DNA of 64,000 nucleotides from Rhizobium aethiopicum (GCF_014197535.1 NZ_JACIFV010000024.1:1-64000), one strand, 5' to 3'. Positions 42,471-52,031 are shown, counted from the stretch's first letter. The notes: generated from the sequence alone by a model not told the origin. Numbers and translations: made by a program.

Positions 42471-43505
42471 CGTTTGGCCGACAGCCTGCTATTTGTACGC
42501 CGAAGCTGAAGCTTGGCAAAGCGGGCGGGGCATGCTGCTATCAAATGCGGGAGGCGTGATTTCAAAAGTGGTCTGCACCACCGTGGGTGTGGAGCACTCA
42601 CCCCTTGCTCCGTCCTCCTCGGGCTTGACCCGAGGATCCGCGTCGGCCTCCACCAAGGGAGCGGACATGGATCCCAGGCTCAGGCTGGCTCAGGCCTGGG
42701 ATGACGGAGGGTGGAGGGATGTTTTCGCCAAACGCTTGACGAATTCGTCTTCGCCGGTTTGGAACCGGCGTCGAAAGCAATTTCTGTGCTCGAAAGTCCT
42801 TGATCACCCCCCGGCGGATCATTTAATCCTACCGTAAATCCAAGCTGCGAAATTTGAGTCCAGAGGTGATGTCGACGGTGAAGGCCGGCGACGCTTCGAT
42901 GGCTTGCGTCATTTGCCAGGATTTCCGGCCGGCGTCATCGAACACCACGTGGGTTTGGCACAGCGCCCACCCCTTGCTCCGTCTTCCTGGGGCTTGACCC
43001 GAGGATCTACCTTTGGCCTCTACCAGCATCGGCATGGATCCCAGGGTCAAGCCCTGGTATGACGGAGGGTGGAGGGATGTTTTCGCCAAACGCTTGACGA
43101 ATTCGTCTTCGCCGGTTTGGAACCGGCGTCGAAGGCAATTTCTGTGCTCGAAAGTCCTTGATCACCCCCCGGCGGATCATTTAATCCTACCGTAAATCCA
43201 AGCTGCGAAATTTGAGTCCAGAGGTGATGTCGACGGTGAAGGCCGGCGACGCTTCGATGGCTTGCGTCATTTGCCAGGATTTCCGGCCGGCGTCATCGAA
43301 CACCACGCGGGTTTGGCACAGCGCTCACCTCTTGCTCCTCGGGCTTGACCCGAGGATCCACGTCGACCTCCGCCAGCGGCGGGCATGGATCCCAGGTCAA
43401 GCCCTCGGATGACGGGGATGGGGAGCGCGCTTGGCGAAATCTAGCTAAGCAGCGCCCGACGCGACCGCGTCGGCAGGACATCCACCCCTTACAAGGAGAT
43501 TTGCA
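42471..43505. repeat. 358-bp tandem repeat block next to the prophage
   Basis: The 1,035-bp gap holds two nearly identical copies of a ~358-bp unit (for example GAGGGATG at 42714 and 43072; CGGATCATTTAATCC at about 42814 and 43172) and a partial third. Each unit contains the CTCGGG...CCCGAG hairpin (42616, 42985, 43336) and the ccagg...cctgg motif (42674, 43039, 43389). No gene is seen. It forms the left flank of the prophage and could be an old recombination site. Confidence 0.8.
43456..43473. promoter_or_regulatory. Perfect palindrome ahead of the first prophage gene
   Basis: CCGACGCG and CGCGTCGG are separated by two bases, 33 bases before ATG 43506. It may be an operator or hairpin at the prophage edge; no tRNA was found here. 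Confidence 0.4.
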
Positions 43506-43742
43506 ATGGACCCTTCGATTGCTCCGGCCTCGCGGGCCGCTGTGGTGACGCCGAACGATAGCGCCATTGTCGGCGCCCGCGCACTTTATATCGGCACGGC
43601 CGGCGATGTGGCGATTGCGCCGCGGCGGGACGTGGATCCGGTCGTCTTCAAGAGCGTGCCGGCCGGGACGATCCTTCCCGTGCATGCGGCGATCGTGGCG
43701 CTGACCGGGACGACGGCCTCCAACATCATTGCCTTGTTCTGA
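43506..43742 (+). CDS. GTA-type spike base protein (RCAP_Rcc01079-like)
   Basis: The 78-residue protein has AVVTPNDSAIVGARALYIGTAGDVAIAP and VVFKSVPAGTILPVHAAIVALTGTTASNIIALF. This is the compact beta-sandwich pattern of the head-spike base of the Rhodobacter gene transfer agent and related phage proteins. It probably sits at capsid vertices and holds a fibre. AAGGAG lies seven bases before the ATG. It stands first in the prophage, before the terminase genes, and its usual fibre partner is not adjacent. Confidence 0.75.
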   Translation: MDPSIAPASRAAVVTPNDSAIVGARALYIGTAGDVAIAPRRDVDPVVFKSVPAGTILPVHAAIVALTGTTASNIIALF

Positions 43743-43759
43743 GCGTCAGACCCTGACCG

Positions 43760-44230
43760 ATGGGCAGGCCGAGCAAGTTCAGCCAAGCGCTGGCGGAAAA
43801 AATCTGCGCGCGCATCGCCGACCGGGAAAGCCTGCGCTCGATCTGCCGGGACGAGGACATGCCGGCGAAATCGACGGTGCTGTCCTGGCTGGCGGACGAG
43901 GAGAAGGCGGCGTTTCGGGCGCGGTATGCACTGGCGCGCGAGATCATGGCCGACAGCTTCGTCGACGAGATGGTCGAGATCGCCGACAACAGCAGCGACG
44001 ACTGGATCGAAAAGAAGAATGCGGCCGGCGAGACCACCGGCTGGCAGGAAAACGGCGAGGCGATCCGGCGCTCGCAGCTGCGCATCGCCACCCGCCAATG
44101 GGTCGCCGAGAAGCTGCGGCCGAAGAAATATGGCGCCAAGGTCGAGTCCGAACAGAGCGTGACCGGCGAAGTCTCGCAATTGCTGGAGGCGGTCAATGGC
44201 AGGACGCGCGGACTTCCAAACGGCGGTTGA
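43760..44230 (+). CDS. Terminase small subunit (Sf6-type)
   Basis: The 156-residue protein starts with a helix-turn-helix (SQALAEKICARIADRESLRSICRDEDMPAKSTVLSWLADE), then a helical oligomerisation region (ADSFVDEMVEIADNSSDDW) and a C-terminal tail (RQWVAEKLRPKKYGAK). This matches phage DNA-recognition subunits such as Sf6 gp1. It binds pac DNA and loads the large subunit. The last 35 bases overlap the large-subunit gene. Confidence 0.88.
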   Translation: MGRPSKFSQALAEKICARIADRESLRSICRDEDMPAKSTVLSWLADEEKAAFRARYALAREIMADSFVDEMVEIADNSSDDWIEKKNAAGETTGWQENGEAIRRSQLRIATRQWVAEKLRPKKYGAKVESEQSVTGEVSQLLEAVNGRTRGLPNGG

Positions 44231-45767
44231 CCAGTTTTCCGACTGGCGCTGGCGGCTGAACAATCTCTACTGGATCACCGACAAGGCGGGCAGGCGCGTC
44301 AGGTTCGAGATGAACGTGATGCAGATGAGCCTTTTCGAGGAGATGCATTATCTCAACGTGCTCCTGAAGGCCCGCCAGCTGGGGCTGACCACCTTCATTC
44401 AGATCTTCATGCTCGATGCCTGCGTCTTCAACCGCGATATCAGGGCCGGCACCATCGCCCATACGCTCGGCGACGTGCAGACGATCTTCCGGGACAAGAT
44501 CAAATATCCCTATGACAATCTGCCCGAAGCCATCCGCAACGCCGTGCCCGTCGTCAGGACCAACCAGAGCGAATTGCTGCTCGCCAACAATTCGAGCATC
44601 CGCGTCGGCACGTCGCTGCGTTCGGGAACGCTGCAATATCTGCATATCTCCGAATATGGAAAGCTCTGCGCCAAATTTCCGGACAAGGCGCGGGAAGTCA
44701 GGACCGGCGCCTTGAACACGGTGCAGGCCGGCCAGATGGTCTTCGTCGAAAGCACGGCGGAAGGCCAGGAGGGGCATTTTTATGCGCTCTGCGAGGATGC
44801 CCAGGTCAAGCAGCGCCAGGCGCTTGAGCTGAGCGAGCTCGACTTCAAATTCCACTTCTTCCCCTGGTGGAAGGAGCCGCAATATTCGATCGCGCCCGAG
44901 GGCGTCATCATCAGCGACGCTTTCGTCAAATATTTCCGCCAGCTCGCCGAGCAGGGGATCACGCTGAGGCCGGGGCAGAAGGCCTGGTACGTCAAGAAGG
45001 CCGAGATCCAGCTCGGCGATATGAAGCGCGAATATCCATCGACGCCTGATGAAGCTTTTGAGGCGAGTGTCGAAGGCGCTTATTACGCCGACCAGATGGC
45101 GATCGCCGACGCCGAGGAGCGCATCGGGGTGTTCCCGCATGTCGAAGGTTACCCGGTCCACACCATCTCCGACATCGGCATGGACGACACCAACAGCGTC
45201 TGGCTGTTCCAGGTGCTGCCCGGCCGCGTCAGGATGATCGGCTATTTCGAGCATACCGGCACCGGCATGGACGGCATGCTCGACGAGCTGGAGCGGCGGG
45301 CCACCGAGCATGGTTATATCTACGGCGCCCACAACATGCCGCACGACATCAAGGTGCGGGAATGGACGCGCGGCGGCATGACCCGCATCGAAATCATGCT
45401 GAAAGAGGTCAAGGCGCGTGGTCTCGGCACGGTGCGCAAGGTTGAGCGCGCCTATGTCCACGACCGCATCAACGGCACGCGGCGCATCCTGGCAAAAGTC
45501 GAGTTCGACCAGGCCGGCTGCGCCCAAGGCATCAAATGCCTGCGCAATTACCGCAAGGACTGGGACGAAGATCTCGGCGTCTTCCGCGACGAGCCGCTGC
45601 ACAACTGGGCCTCGCATGGCGCCGACGCGTTCGGCGGTCTGGCGATCATCTTCACCGGCCTGGCGCCCGAACCGCTGAAGCCCGAGCGTAAGCCGCTGCC
45701 GACATTCCAGACGATGACATTCAACGAATTTGCCGATTCCACTCCGAGACATAGCGAGCGTGTTTGA
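44196..45767 (+). CDS. Terminase large subunit
   Basis: The 523-residue packaging motor has an ATPase N-domain and an RNase-H-like nuclease C-domain. The P-loop-like segment is KARQLGLTT (classical GK replaced by LG, as in several phage terminases), and the adenine/coupling region follows near VGTSLRSGTLQYLHISEYGK. The nuclease domain includes DIGMDDTNSVWLFQ (catalytic Asp), DELERRA and HNMPHDIKVREW. It cuts concatemers and pumps DNA into the prohead through the portal encoded next. Confidence 0.92.
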   Translation: MAGRADFQTAVDQFSDWRWRLNNLYWITDKAGRRVRFEMNVMQMSLFEEMHYLNVLLKARQLGLTTFIQIFMLDACVFNRDIRAGTIAHTLGDVQTIFRDKIKYPYDNLPEAIRNAVPVVRTNQSELLLANNSSIRVGTSLRSGTLQYLHISEYGKLCAKFPDKAREVRTGALNTVQAGQMVFVESTAEGQEGHFYALCEDAQVKQRQALELSELDFKFHFFPWWKEPQYSIAPEGVIISDAFVKYFRQLAEQGITLRPGQKAWYVKKAEIQLGDMKREYPSTPDEAFEASVEGAYYADQMAIADAEERIGVFPHVEGYPVHTISDIGMDDTNSVWLFQVLPGRVRMIGYFEHTGTGMDGMLDELERRATEHGYIYGAHNMPHDIKVREWTRGGMTRIEIMLKEVKARGLGTVRKVERAYVHDRINGTRRILAKVEFDQAGCAQGIKCLRNYRKDWDEDLGVFRDEPLHNWASHGADAFGGLAIIFTGLAPEPLKPERKPLPTFQTMTFNEFADSTPRHSERV

Positions 45768-47848
45768 TGGAAGACGAGACGATGGCTTTGGAAGGCGGGC
45801 AGCACTGGGACCCGGCGAAGGTCGGCGCCCATTGGCAACAGGAGCTCGAACGCGCCCAGCGCTACTTCAAGTCCTGGCACGACCGCTGCGTCAAGATCGA
45901 GAAGATCTATCTCGACCAGCAGTCGGACCAGACGAGCGCCGCCAAGCGCCGCTTCCCGATGCTCTGGGCCAATACCGCGGTGCTGCAGCCGGCCGTCTAT
46001 GCCCGCGTGCCGCAGCCGGTCGTCGAGCGCCGCTTCAAGGATGCCGACCCCGTCGCCCGCATCGCTTCGGAAATTGTCGAACGCAATCTCGCCTATGCCG
46101 GCGACGAGGCCGATCTCGATTCGATCATGCGGGCGGTGCGCGACGATTTCCTGCTCTGCGCCCGCGGCACGGTGTGGCTGCGCTACGAGGCCGATTTCGA
46201 ACCGCTCGACATTGATGTCGCGCCCTCGGAGCCGCCGGCGGAAAACGGCCCGCTCGGTGGATTGGGCGCAGCCCTCGAAACGATCGCCGACGAGCGCGTC
46301 TGCGTCGACTATGTCCATTGGTCGGATTTCCTGCATTCGCCGGCCCGCCGCTGGAAGGATGTGACCTGGGTGGCGCGACGCGTGCCGATGACCGGTGAAG
46401 AAATGGAAAAGCGCTTCGGCCGTGAGGCGATCGCGTCGGGCGCGGCCGAGGCCGCCGGTGCCCGCAAGGGCGAAAGCCAGGCCGAGCGCGCCGAAAATGA
46501 GGGCAAGACCCATGTCTGGGAGATCTGGTGCAAGAGCGAGAACTATACCGTCTGGATCGCCGACGGCTCGCCGGTGGCGCTGGAAGTCTCCGAGCCGCCG
46601 CTCGAGCTGACGCATTTCTGGCCTTGCCCGCGCCCGGCCTATGGCACGATGTCGACCAGCTCGCTGATCCCGGTTCCCGACTATGTCTATTACCAGCAGC
46701 AATGCGACGAGATCGATCTTCTGACCAGGCGCATCAACAACCTGACCGACCAGCTGCGGCTGAAGGTCTTCTATCCCTCCGGCGACGGGGCGATCTCGCC
46801 GGCGATCGAAAAGGCGATGCGGCCCGAAAACGACATGGTGATGGTGCCGATCCCGGAATGGGCTGCTTTCACCGACAAGGGCGGCTCGAAGGCGGTGGTG
46901 ACGCTGCCGATCGACGAGGTGCAGAAGGTGATCGTCGCCTGCATGGCGGCGCGCAAGCAGCTGATCGAGGACGTCTACCAGATCACCGGCATCTCCGACA
47001 TCGTCCGCGGTGACACCCAGGCCTCGGAGACGGCGACGGCGCAGCGCATCAAGAGCCAGTGGGGCTCGATCCGCATCCGCGACCGCCAGGCGGAGCTGGC
47101 CCGTTTTGCCCGCGACATCATCCGCCTTGCCGGCGAAATCATCTGCGACCAGTTCCAGCCGGAAACGCTGATGCTGGTGAGCGGCATCAAGCTGCCGAGC
47201 ATGGCCGAGAAGCAGCAGGTTGAAATGCAGATGCAGCAGATGCAGATGGCGGCGCAGCAGGCGGTCATGCGGGCGCAGCAGACCGGTCAGCCGATGCCAC
47301 CGTCGCCCGAATTGCCGTCGCAGCTGCAACAGATGATGGCGCAGCCGACGATCGACGAGGTGGTGCAGCTCCTGCGCAACGACAGCATTCGCGGCTTCCA
47401 GATCGACATCGAAACGGATTCGACGATCGAGCCCGACGAGGACGCCGAAAAGCAGCGGCGCATGGAATTCGTGCAGATGGTCGGCGGCTTCATGCAGCAG
47501 GCGGGTGCGATGGCGCAACAATCCCCGATGCTCGTGCCCGTGATGGTCGAGACGCTGCTCTTTGCCGCCCGCGGCTTCCGCGCCGGCCGCCAGCTCGAAA
47601 GCATGCTGGAGCAGGTGGGCGCGCAGCTCTCCGAGGCAGCCAGCGCGCCGAAACCGGAGCCGCAGCCGCAGCCTTCGCCCGCCGAGATGCTCAGGCTGAA
47701 GACGGCCGAGGTGAAGGCCGGCGCCGAACAGCGGAAAGCCGAGCTTGGCGTGGCGCAAGCCGAGATCGAGCTTCGCGCCACGGTCGAGCAGGCACGCGGC
47801 GAGGCGGCGGCGCAGACGATCGACCATATGCGCGCGCGCTATCAATAA
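45767..47848 (+). CDS. Portal protein (P22-like)
   Basis: ATG 45767 overlaps the terminase stop by one base. The 693-residue size is close to P22 portal. It has a conserved-looking stem region (YYQQQCDEIDLLTRRINNLTDQLRLKVFYP), the helix DVYQITGISDIVRGDTQASETATAQRIKSQWGS typical of P22/N4-type portals, and a long Gln-rich C-terminal coiled barrel (QMQQMQMAAQQAVMRAQQ). It forms the twelve-subunit DNA channel. Confidence 0.9.
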   Translation: MEDETMALEGGQHWDPAKVGAHWQQELERAQRYFKSWHDRCVKIEKIYLDQQSDQTSAAKRRFPMLWANTAVLQPAVYARVPQPVVERRFKDADPVARIASEIVERNLAYAGDEADLDSIMRAVRDDFLLCARGTVWLRYEADFEPLDIDVAPSEPPAENGPLGGLGAALETIADERVCVDYVHWSDFLHSPARRWKDVTWVARRVPMTGEEMEKRFGREAIASGAAEAAGARKGESQAERAENEGKTHVWEIWCKSENYTVWIADGSPVALEVSEPPLELTHFWPCPRPAYGTMSTSSLIPVPDYVYYQQQCDEIDLLTRRINNLTDQLRLKVFYPSGDGAISPAIEKAMRPENDMVMVPIPEWAAFTDKGGSKAVVTLPIDEVQKVIVACMAARKQLIEDVYQITGISDIVRGDTQASETATAQRIKSQWGSIRIRDRQAELARFARDIIRLAGEIICDQFQPETLMLVSGIKLPSMAEKQQVEMQMQQMQMAAQQAVMRAQQTGQPMPPSPELPSQLQQMMAQPTIDEVVQLLRNDSIRGFQIDIETDSTIEPDEDAEKQRRMEFVQMVGGFMQQAGAMAQQSPMLVPVMVETLLFAARGFRAGRQLESMLEQVGAQLSEAASAPKPEPQPQPSPAEMLRLKTAEVKAGAEQRKAELGVAQAEIELRATVEQARGEAAAQTIDHMRARYQ

Positions 47849-47864
47849 GCCCGGGAGCAACAGC

Positions 47865-48176
47865 ATGAGAGAACGTTATTGCCGCGTCTGCGGCGGCTGG
47901 CACACGCTCGACGCCTGGCCGCACAACTGCATGCCGGTGAAAAACCTTGCGCAGTCGGACCTGCCGGCGCCGCATTTCGTCAGCGACACGATCGACATCC
48001 GGTCGATGCATGATGGCCGGCACTACACTTCGAAAGCCAAGCTGCGCTCCGCCTATCGGGCGGCCGGCGTGGTCGAGATCGGCAATGAGCAGCCGCAGCC
48101 GATCGAAAAGCCGAAGACGGACCGAAAGGCGATCCGCAACGAATTGCGGCGGGTCTACGCCGAATACAACGCCTAA
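47865..48176 (+). CDS. Small phage protein with Cys/His knuckle
   Basis: The 103-residue protein begins RERYCRVCGGWHTLDAWPHNC, a likely zinc knuckle (C-x2-C ... H ... C). The rest is basic (SKAKLRSAYRAAGVVEIGN ... RKAIRNELRRVYAEYNA). Similar short proteins sit between portal and scaffold in rhizobial prophages; function unknown. Confidence 0.75.
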   Translation: MRERYCRVCGGWHTLDAWPHNCMPVKNLAQSDLPAPHFVSDTIDIRSMHDGRHYTSKAKLRSAYRAAGVVEIGNEQPQPIEKPKTDRKAIRNELRRVYAEYNA

Positions 48177-48223
48177 TGCATGTCGCCCGGAAGTGTGCAG
48201 CGGTTCCGGGATAACGACATGCA
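48177..48223. repeat. Rhizobial palindromic element inside the prophage
   Basis: TGCATGTCG at 48177 and CGACATGCA ending at 48223 form the outer stem; CCCGG/CCGGG form the inner stem. The agtgtgcagcggtt loop is characteristic of a palindrome found between host genes of rhizobia. Confidence 0.7.
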
Positions 48224-48274
48224 TAAAACAAAGGCCTGAACGGGCATCAATCCCCGAAATAGGAAATCCCCAAG

Positions 48275-49321
48275 ATGGATATGGAAGACCTCAACGAGGC
48301 CGGCAACGGCAGCGAAGATTTTGGCGCGGAGAAGCCGGTCAGCGTCCGCGACAGCCTGAAGGCGGCGATCGACACCATCGAAGGCGGGCCGGGCGATCTG
48401 CCGGGCCAGCCGCGCGACGGCGAAAACGGCCGCTTCCTGCCCAAGGGGCAGGAGCAGGCCGCTGCTGCGCGGACAGGGCAGACGGCTCCCGAGGCTCGTG
48501 GCGCACAGCAGACAGGCGAGATCGACAACCGTCAACAGCCCGTTTCCACCGTCAACCGGGTTCCGCCCGGCTGGTCGGCGGAAGCCAAGGCGCAGTTTTC
48601 TAGCCTGCCGAACGAAGTGCAGACAGCGATCGCCAAGCGGGAGCAGGAGGTCGATCGCGGCTTCCGCGTCCTGCAGGATTACAAGGGGCTCGAGGAATTC
48701 ACCCCGATCGTCCGCCAGGCCGGCATCACCCATGCCGATGTCATGCGCCGGGCGATCGAATGGGAAAACGCGCTGATCCGCGATCCCGTCAACACCGTCC
48801 TGCACGTCGCCAAGGTGGCCGGCGTCAATCTTCACGCTCTGGTCAACGGCCGGGCGGGGGAGGCGATGCAGCGCCATGAACAGGCAGGGCCGCAGCCCCA
48901 ACGCCAGACCGGGCCGATCAATGTCGAGGCCACGGTCGAACATGTTTTGAGGAAGAGGGACACCGAAACTCAGGTCGATGCCTTTCTTTCCGATCCGGCC
49001 AATGCGCATGCCGAAGACGTTCTCGACGACATGGTCGCCCTCATCAATGCCGGGCGGGCATCGACACTTCAGGACGCCTACGACGCCGCATGCTGGATGC
49101 GCCCGGACATCCGACAGCAGTTGATCAGCCAGACTGCGCCGGCCTTCGTCCACCAGCAGCAAGCCCAGAGGGCCGCAGCGGCAGATCAAGCCCGCCGCGC
49201 CTCGCGATCCATTTCTGGCTCTTCCGCCCCGGGCCCGACCCGCGACGCGGCAAGAGGCCAGCCCAGTTCAATCCGAGACTCGCTTCGCGACGCCATGCGC
49301 TCCGCGCGCGGTCAAGTCTGA
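48275..49321 (+). CDS. Probable scaffolding protein
   Basis: The 348-residue acidic, Gln/Ala-rich helical protein (PGWSAEAKAQFSSLPNEVQTAIAKREQEVDRGFRVLQDYKGL is its best-ordered part; Ser/Gly-rich disordered ends) lies between portal and major capsid genes, the usual place for scaffold. No protease motif is seen. The role is based on position and composition. Confidence 0.7.
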   Translation: MDMEDLNEAGNGSEDFGAEKPVSVRDSLKAAIDTIEGGPGDLPGQPRDGENGRFLPKGQEQAAAARTGQTAPEARGAQQTGEIDNRQQPVSTVNRVPPGWSAEAKAQFSSLPNEVQTAIAKREQEVDRGFRVLQDYKGLEEFTPIVRQAGITHADVMRRAIEWENALIRDPVNTVLHVAKVAGVNLHALVNGRAGEAMQRHEQAGPQPQRQTGPINVEATVEHVLRKRDTETQVDAFLSDPANAHAEDVLDDMVALINAGRASTLQDAYDAACWMRPDIRQQLISQTAPAFVHQQQAQRAAAADQARRASRSISGSSAPGPTRDAARGQPSSIRDSLRDAMRSARGQV

Positions 49322-49336
49322 TCAAAGGAATGATCA

Positions 49337-50311
49337 ATGCCCATTTCGCCCAACCTCTCTGAAATCGTCACCACGACGCTGCGCAACCGCAGCGGCACGG
49401 TCGCCGACGACGTGACGAAGAACAACGGTCTTCTCACCCGTCTCAACAGCCGCGGCCGCAAAAAGCCCGTCTCCGGCGGCCGCACCATCGTCCAGGAGCT
49501 GCAGTACCAGGAAAACTCGACCTTCAAGCGCTATTCCGGTTACGATATCCTGAACGTCCAGCCCTCCGACGTCATCACCGCCGCCGAATACGACCTCAAG
49601 CAGGCTGCGGTCGCCGTCTCCATGTCCGGCCTCGAACAGCTGCAGAATTCCGGCGAGGATGCGATCCTCGATTTGCTCGAGCAGCGCATCGAGAATGCCG
49701 AAACAACGCTGAAGAACAACATCGCGCTCGACTGCTATTCCGACGGCACGGCCGATGGCGGGCGTCAGATCGGTGGCCTGCAGCTCTTGATCTCGACTTC
49801 GCCGACCTCCGGCACGGTCGGCGGCATCTCGCGCGCCACCTGGGGCTTCTGGCGCAACCAGAAATTCTCGGCCTCGGCCGATGGCGGCGCGGCGGCCACC
49901 AATGCCAACATCCAGAGCTACATGAACCGGCTCTATATGTCCTGCGTGCGCGGCTCCGACGCGCCCGATCTCGTCGTCGCCGACAACAACTTCTTCCGCC
50001 TCTACTGGGAATCGCTGCAGGCGATCCAGCGCATCACCTCGGCCGACAAGGGCATGGCCGGCTTCCAGTCGCTGCAATATATGGGCGCCGACGTGATCTT
50101 CGACGGCGGCTTCGGCGGCGGCGCGCCTTCCAACCAGATGTTCTTCCTCAACACCCAATACCTGTTCTACCGCCCGCACCGCGACCGCGACATGGCGCCG
50201 ATCGGTGATGAGCGCATGAACACCAACCAGGATGCCTTCGTCCAGCTGATGGGCTTTGCCGGCAACCTCACCATGAACAACGCCTTCCTGCAGGGCGTGC
50301 TGTTCGCCTGA
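49337..50311 (+). CDS. Major capsid protein
   Basis: The 324-residue protein has the phage capsid pattern: an N-terminal arm and a strand (KPVSGGRTIVQELQYQENSTFKRYSGYDIL). The spine helix is DVITAAEYDLKQAAVAVSMSGLEQLQN, and an insertion with NTQYLFYRPHRDRDMAPIGDERMNTNQDAFVQLMGFAGNLTMNN follows. It is of the HK97-fold type seen in podovirus-like prophages. Confidence 0.87.
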   Translation: MPISPNLSEIVTTTLRNRSGTVADDVTKNNGLLTRLNSRGRKKPVSGGRTIVQELQYQENSTFKRYSGYDILNVQPSDVITAAEYDLKQAAVAVSMSGLEQLQNSGEDAILDLLEQRIENAETTLKNNIALDCYSDGTADGGRQIGGLQLLISTSPTSGTVGGISRATWGFWRNQKFSASADGGAAATNANIQSYMNRLYMSCVRGSDAPDLVVADNNFFRLYWESLQAIQRITSADKGMAGFQSLQYMGADVIFDGGFGGGAPSNQMFFLNTQYLFYRPHRDRDMAPIGDERMNTNQDAFVQLMGFAGNLTMNNAFLQGVLFA

Positions 50312-50333
50312 TCGAACGAAAGGATCAACATCC

Positions 50334-51119
50334 ATGACCATCGCAACTTCCCAAACCGATCGTCTTGGCGCGAACCCGTTCGTCGTCGAAGGCCCGATCG
50401 TTGCCGGCTCCGGCATTCCGGGGCCGAACTTCGCCCTCGGCGCGGTTGCCGGCGGCGAGCGTGAATCCGAATGGGTCTATTGCCAGCTGGTGCTGGCGTC
50501 GCAGACGACCCTGCAGCCCGGCCAATGGTTCCAGTGGAGCCGGGATTATGTCGCCTCGCTGCTGACCACGGCCGCCGCCGTCGTCGGCCAGCGCTGCGGC
50601 GTCTTTTCGGGGGCTGCTCAGCCGCCGACCATCACCGGCGGCCCGGTCGGTGCCGTGACGCTGCAACCCGGCACCTATTACATCTGGCTGCAGCGCAACG
50701 GCCAGGCGCCGGCGCAGGTGGCGACCGCAACGGCGGCCCTCGTCGTTGCCGAAACCACCACCACGGCGGGCCAGGCAAGTGCGCCTGCCTCGGCGACCGT
50801 CGGCACCAAGGCGATCGCCAACGTCAACTTTGCAGCCGCCAACCAGACGTTTGCGGCAACGACGGTCAACGGGTCTCCCGTGCTGACGAACCTTTCCGGC
50901 CTCAATGCCGGATCCGGTCCGTTCATCGGCGCCGCCGTCGCCTGCACGGGTATTGCGGGCGGCACTACGATTGCTGGCATCAGCTACAGCCCGAACGGCG
51001 TCGTCCAGAGCATCACGCTCTCGGCCAATGCCACCGCCAACGGCACCGGCATCACCATCACGGCGACCGGCGTGCTCGAGGCGACGCTGATGCGGCCGTA
51101 TCTTTCGAAGGTGAACTAA
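50334..51119 (+). CDS. Putative head decoration or accessory capsid protein
   Basis: The 261-residue protein has an N-domain with YCQLVLASQTTLQPGQWFQW and a Thr/Ala/Gly-rich repeat-like C-half (GTKAIANVNFAAANQTFAATTVNG, GSGPFIGAAVACTGIAGGTTIAGISYSPNG). Its place directly after the major capsid gene suggests a decoration or head-completion protein. A terminator follows. Confidence 0.65.
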   Translation: MTIATSQTDRLGANPFVVEGPIVAGSGIPGPNFALGAVAGGERESEWVYCQLVLASQTTLQPGQWFQWSRDYVASLLTTAAAVVGQRCGVFSGAAQPPTITGGPVGAVTLQPGTYYIWLQRNGQAPAQVATATAALVVAETTTTAGQASAPASATVGTKAIANVNFAAANQTFAATTVNGSPVLTNLSGLNAGSGPFIGAAVACTGIAGGTTIAGISYSPNGVVQSITLSANATANGTGITITATGVLEATLMRPYLSKVN

Positions 51120-51130
51120 ACCATAGCAAT

Positions 51131-51159
51131 CAACGGGCGTTTCGGCGCCCGTTTCGTTG
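51131..51159 (+). terminator. Rho-independent terminator after the capsid genes
   Basis: CAACGGGCG and CGCCCGTTTCGTTG form a stem of at least seven pairs (ACGGGCG/CGCCCGT) with a T-rich end, 12-20 bases after the stop at 51119. It probably separates head and tail transcription. Confidence 0.75.
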
Positions 51160-51199
51160 ACGTCTTCGTATGTGGCGTGCCCCTCATCCGGCTGCCGCT

Positions 51200-51371
51200 C
51201 ACCCCTCCCCAACCCCTCCCCACAAGGGGGAGGGGCTAATATGCCGCACCGCTTTACGCAGCATCATCGTCCCAAACCGTCGAGAGTGACAGCCGACAAG
51301 ACCTTCCTTTTGATCGCCGTCGGAATGACGGGTTAGCCCCTCCCCCTTGTGGGGAGGGGTTGGGGAGGGGT
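51200..51371. repeat. Inverted GC-rich repeat pair in the prophage
   Basis: ACCCCTCCCCAACCCCTCC at 51200 is the inverse of GGAGGGGTTGGGGAGGGGT at 51352-51370, and the AGCCCCTCC/GGAGGGGCT ends match too. The ~97-bp centre shows nothing recognisable. It is the same motif as at 92-120, of host-genome type. Confidence 0.75.
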
Positions 51372-51448
51372 CTTCACGGACCGCACGACATCACAGCAGC
51401 GCCTCAGCGCCCATCCACATCTCCCGCCATCAACAGCGAGCAAACACC

Positions 51449-52015
51449 ATGCCCGACAGCAACACCGGAATTTATGCCTCCTTCAGCCTCGAGCCGGTCG
51501 AACAGACCTTCCTGACCGAGAAGGAGGGCCGGCCGATCTTTGCCGACAAGGAATTCGTCCGTATCTTCATCGCAGGCGATAAGCACACCGAAGTTTATCG
51601 CGAGGTGACCGACAACGACAAACAGCGTTTTGCCGATGCCTATAAGCGCTTCAAGGACGGCGCTGCCGCCCGCGAGCAACTGACCGGCACGCCGCTTGCG
51701 CAATGGCCCTATCTGAAGCCCAGCCAGATCAAGGAGCTGGAGGCGATCAACATCTACACGGTCGAGCAGCTCGCCGCGCTTTCCGACACCGCCAAGCAGA
51801 AGGTCGGCATGGGCGCCAACGAGCTGACCGCCGCTGCCCGCGCCTATCTGGCGACGGCAGAGAACTCCAGCGCAGCCTCGGCCTTTGCCGCTGAAAACGA
51901 GCGGCTGAAGGGCGAGGTCGGGCGTCTGCAGGAGCAGATGAAGGAGATGGCCCTGCGCTTCGAGGCGATCGAAAAGGACGGCGAGGGCAAGGGCCGTAGC
52001 CGGCAAGTGGCCTGA
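51449..52015 (+). CDS. Coiled-coil phage protein
   Basis: From ATG 51449 the product has 188 residues. The N-half (GIYASFSLEPVEQTFLTEKEGRPIFADKEFVRIFIAGDKHT) is a beta-rich phage-like domain. A helix follows (TAKQKVGMGANELTAAARAYLATAENSS), then a long coiled coil (AAENERLKGEVGRLQEQMKEMALRFEAI). The role is unclear; minor structural or assembly protein is the best guess from its place between head and adaptor genes. Confidence 0.65.
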   Translation: MPDSNTGIYASFSLEPVEQTFLTEKEGRPIFADKEFVRIFIAGDKHTEVYREVTDNDKQRFADAYKRFKDGAAAREQLTGTPLAQWPYLKPSQIKELEAINIYTVEQLAALSDTAKQKVGMGANELTAAARAYLATAENSSAASAFAAENERLKGEVGRLQEQMKEMALRFEAIEKDGEGKGRSRQVA

Positions 52016-52031
52016 CGAAGCGCCGACACAA

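Noticed and set aside
42471-43505. tRNA gene or attachment site at the prophage left end
   Set aside because: No cloverleaf or tRNA 3' end could be found; only repeats and a palindrome are visible.
44193-45752. 519-codon minus-strand frame across the terminase gene
   Set aside because: Antisense shadow; the plus-strand terminase has clear motifs and overlaps neatly with its neighbours.
45548-47866. 772-codon minus-strand frame across the portal gene
   Set aside because: It mirrors the portal frame; the product is Arg/His/Leu-rich and typical of antisense frames in GC-rich genes.
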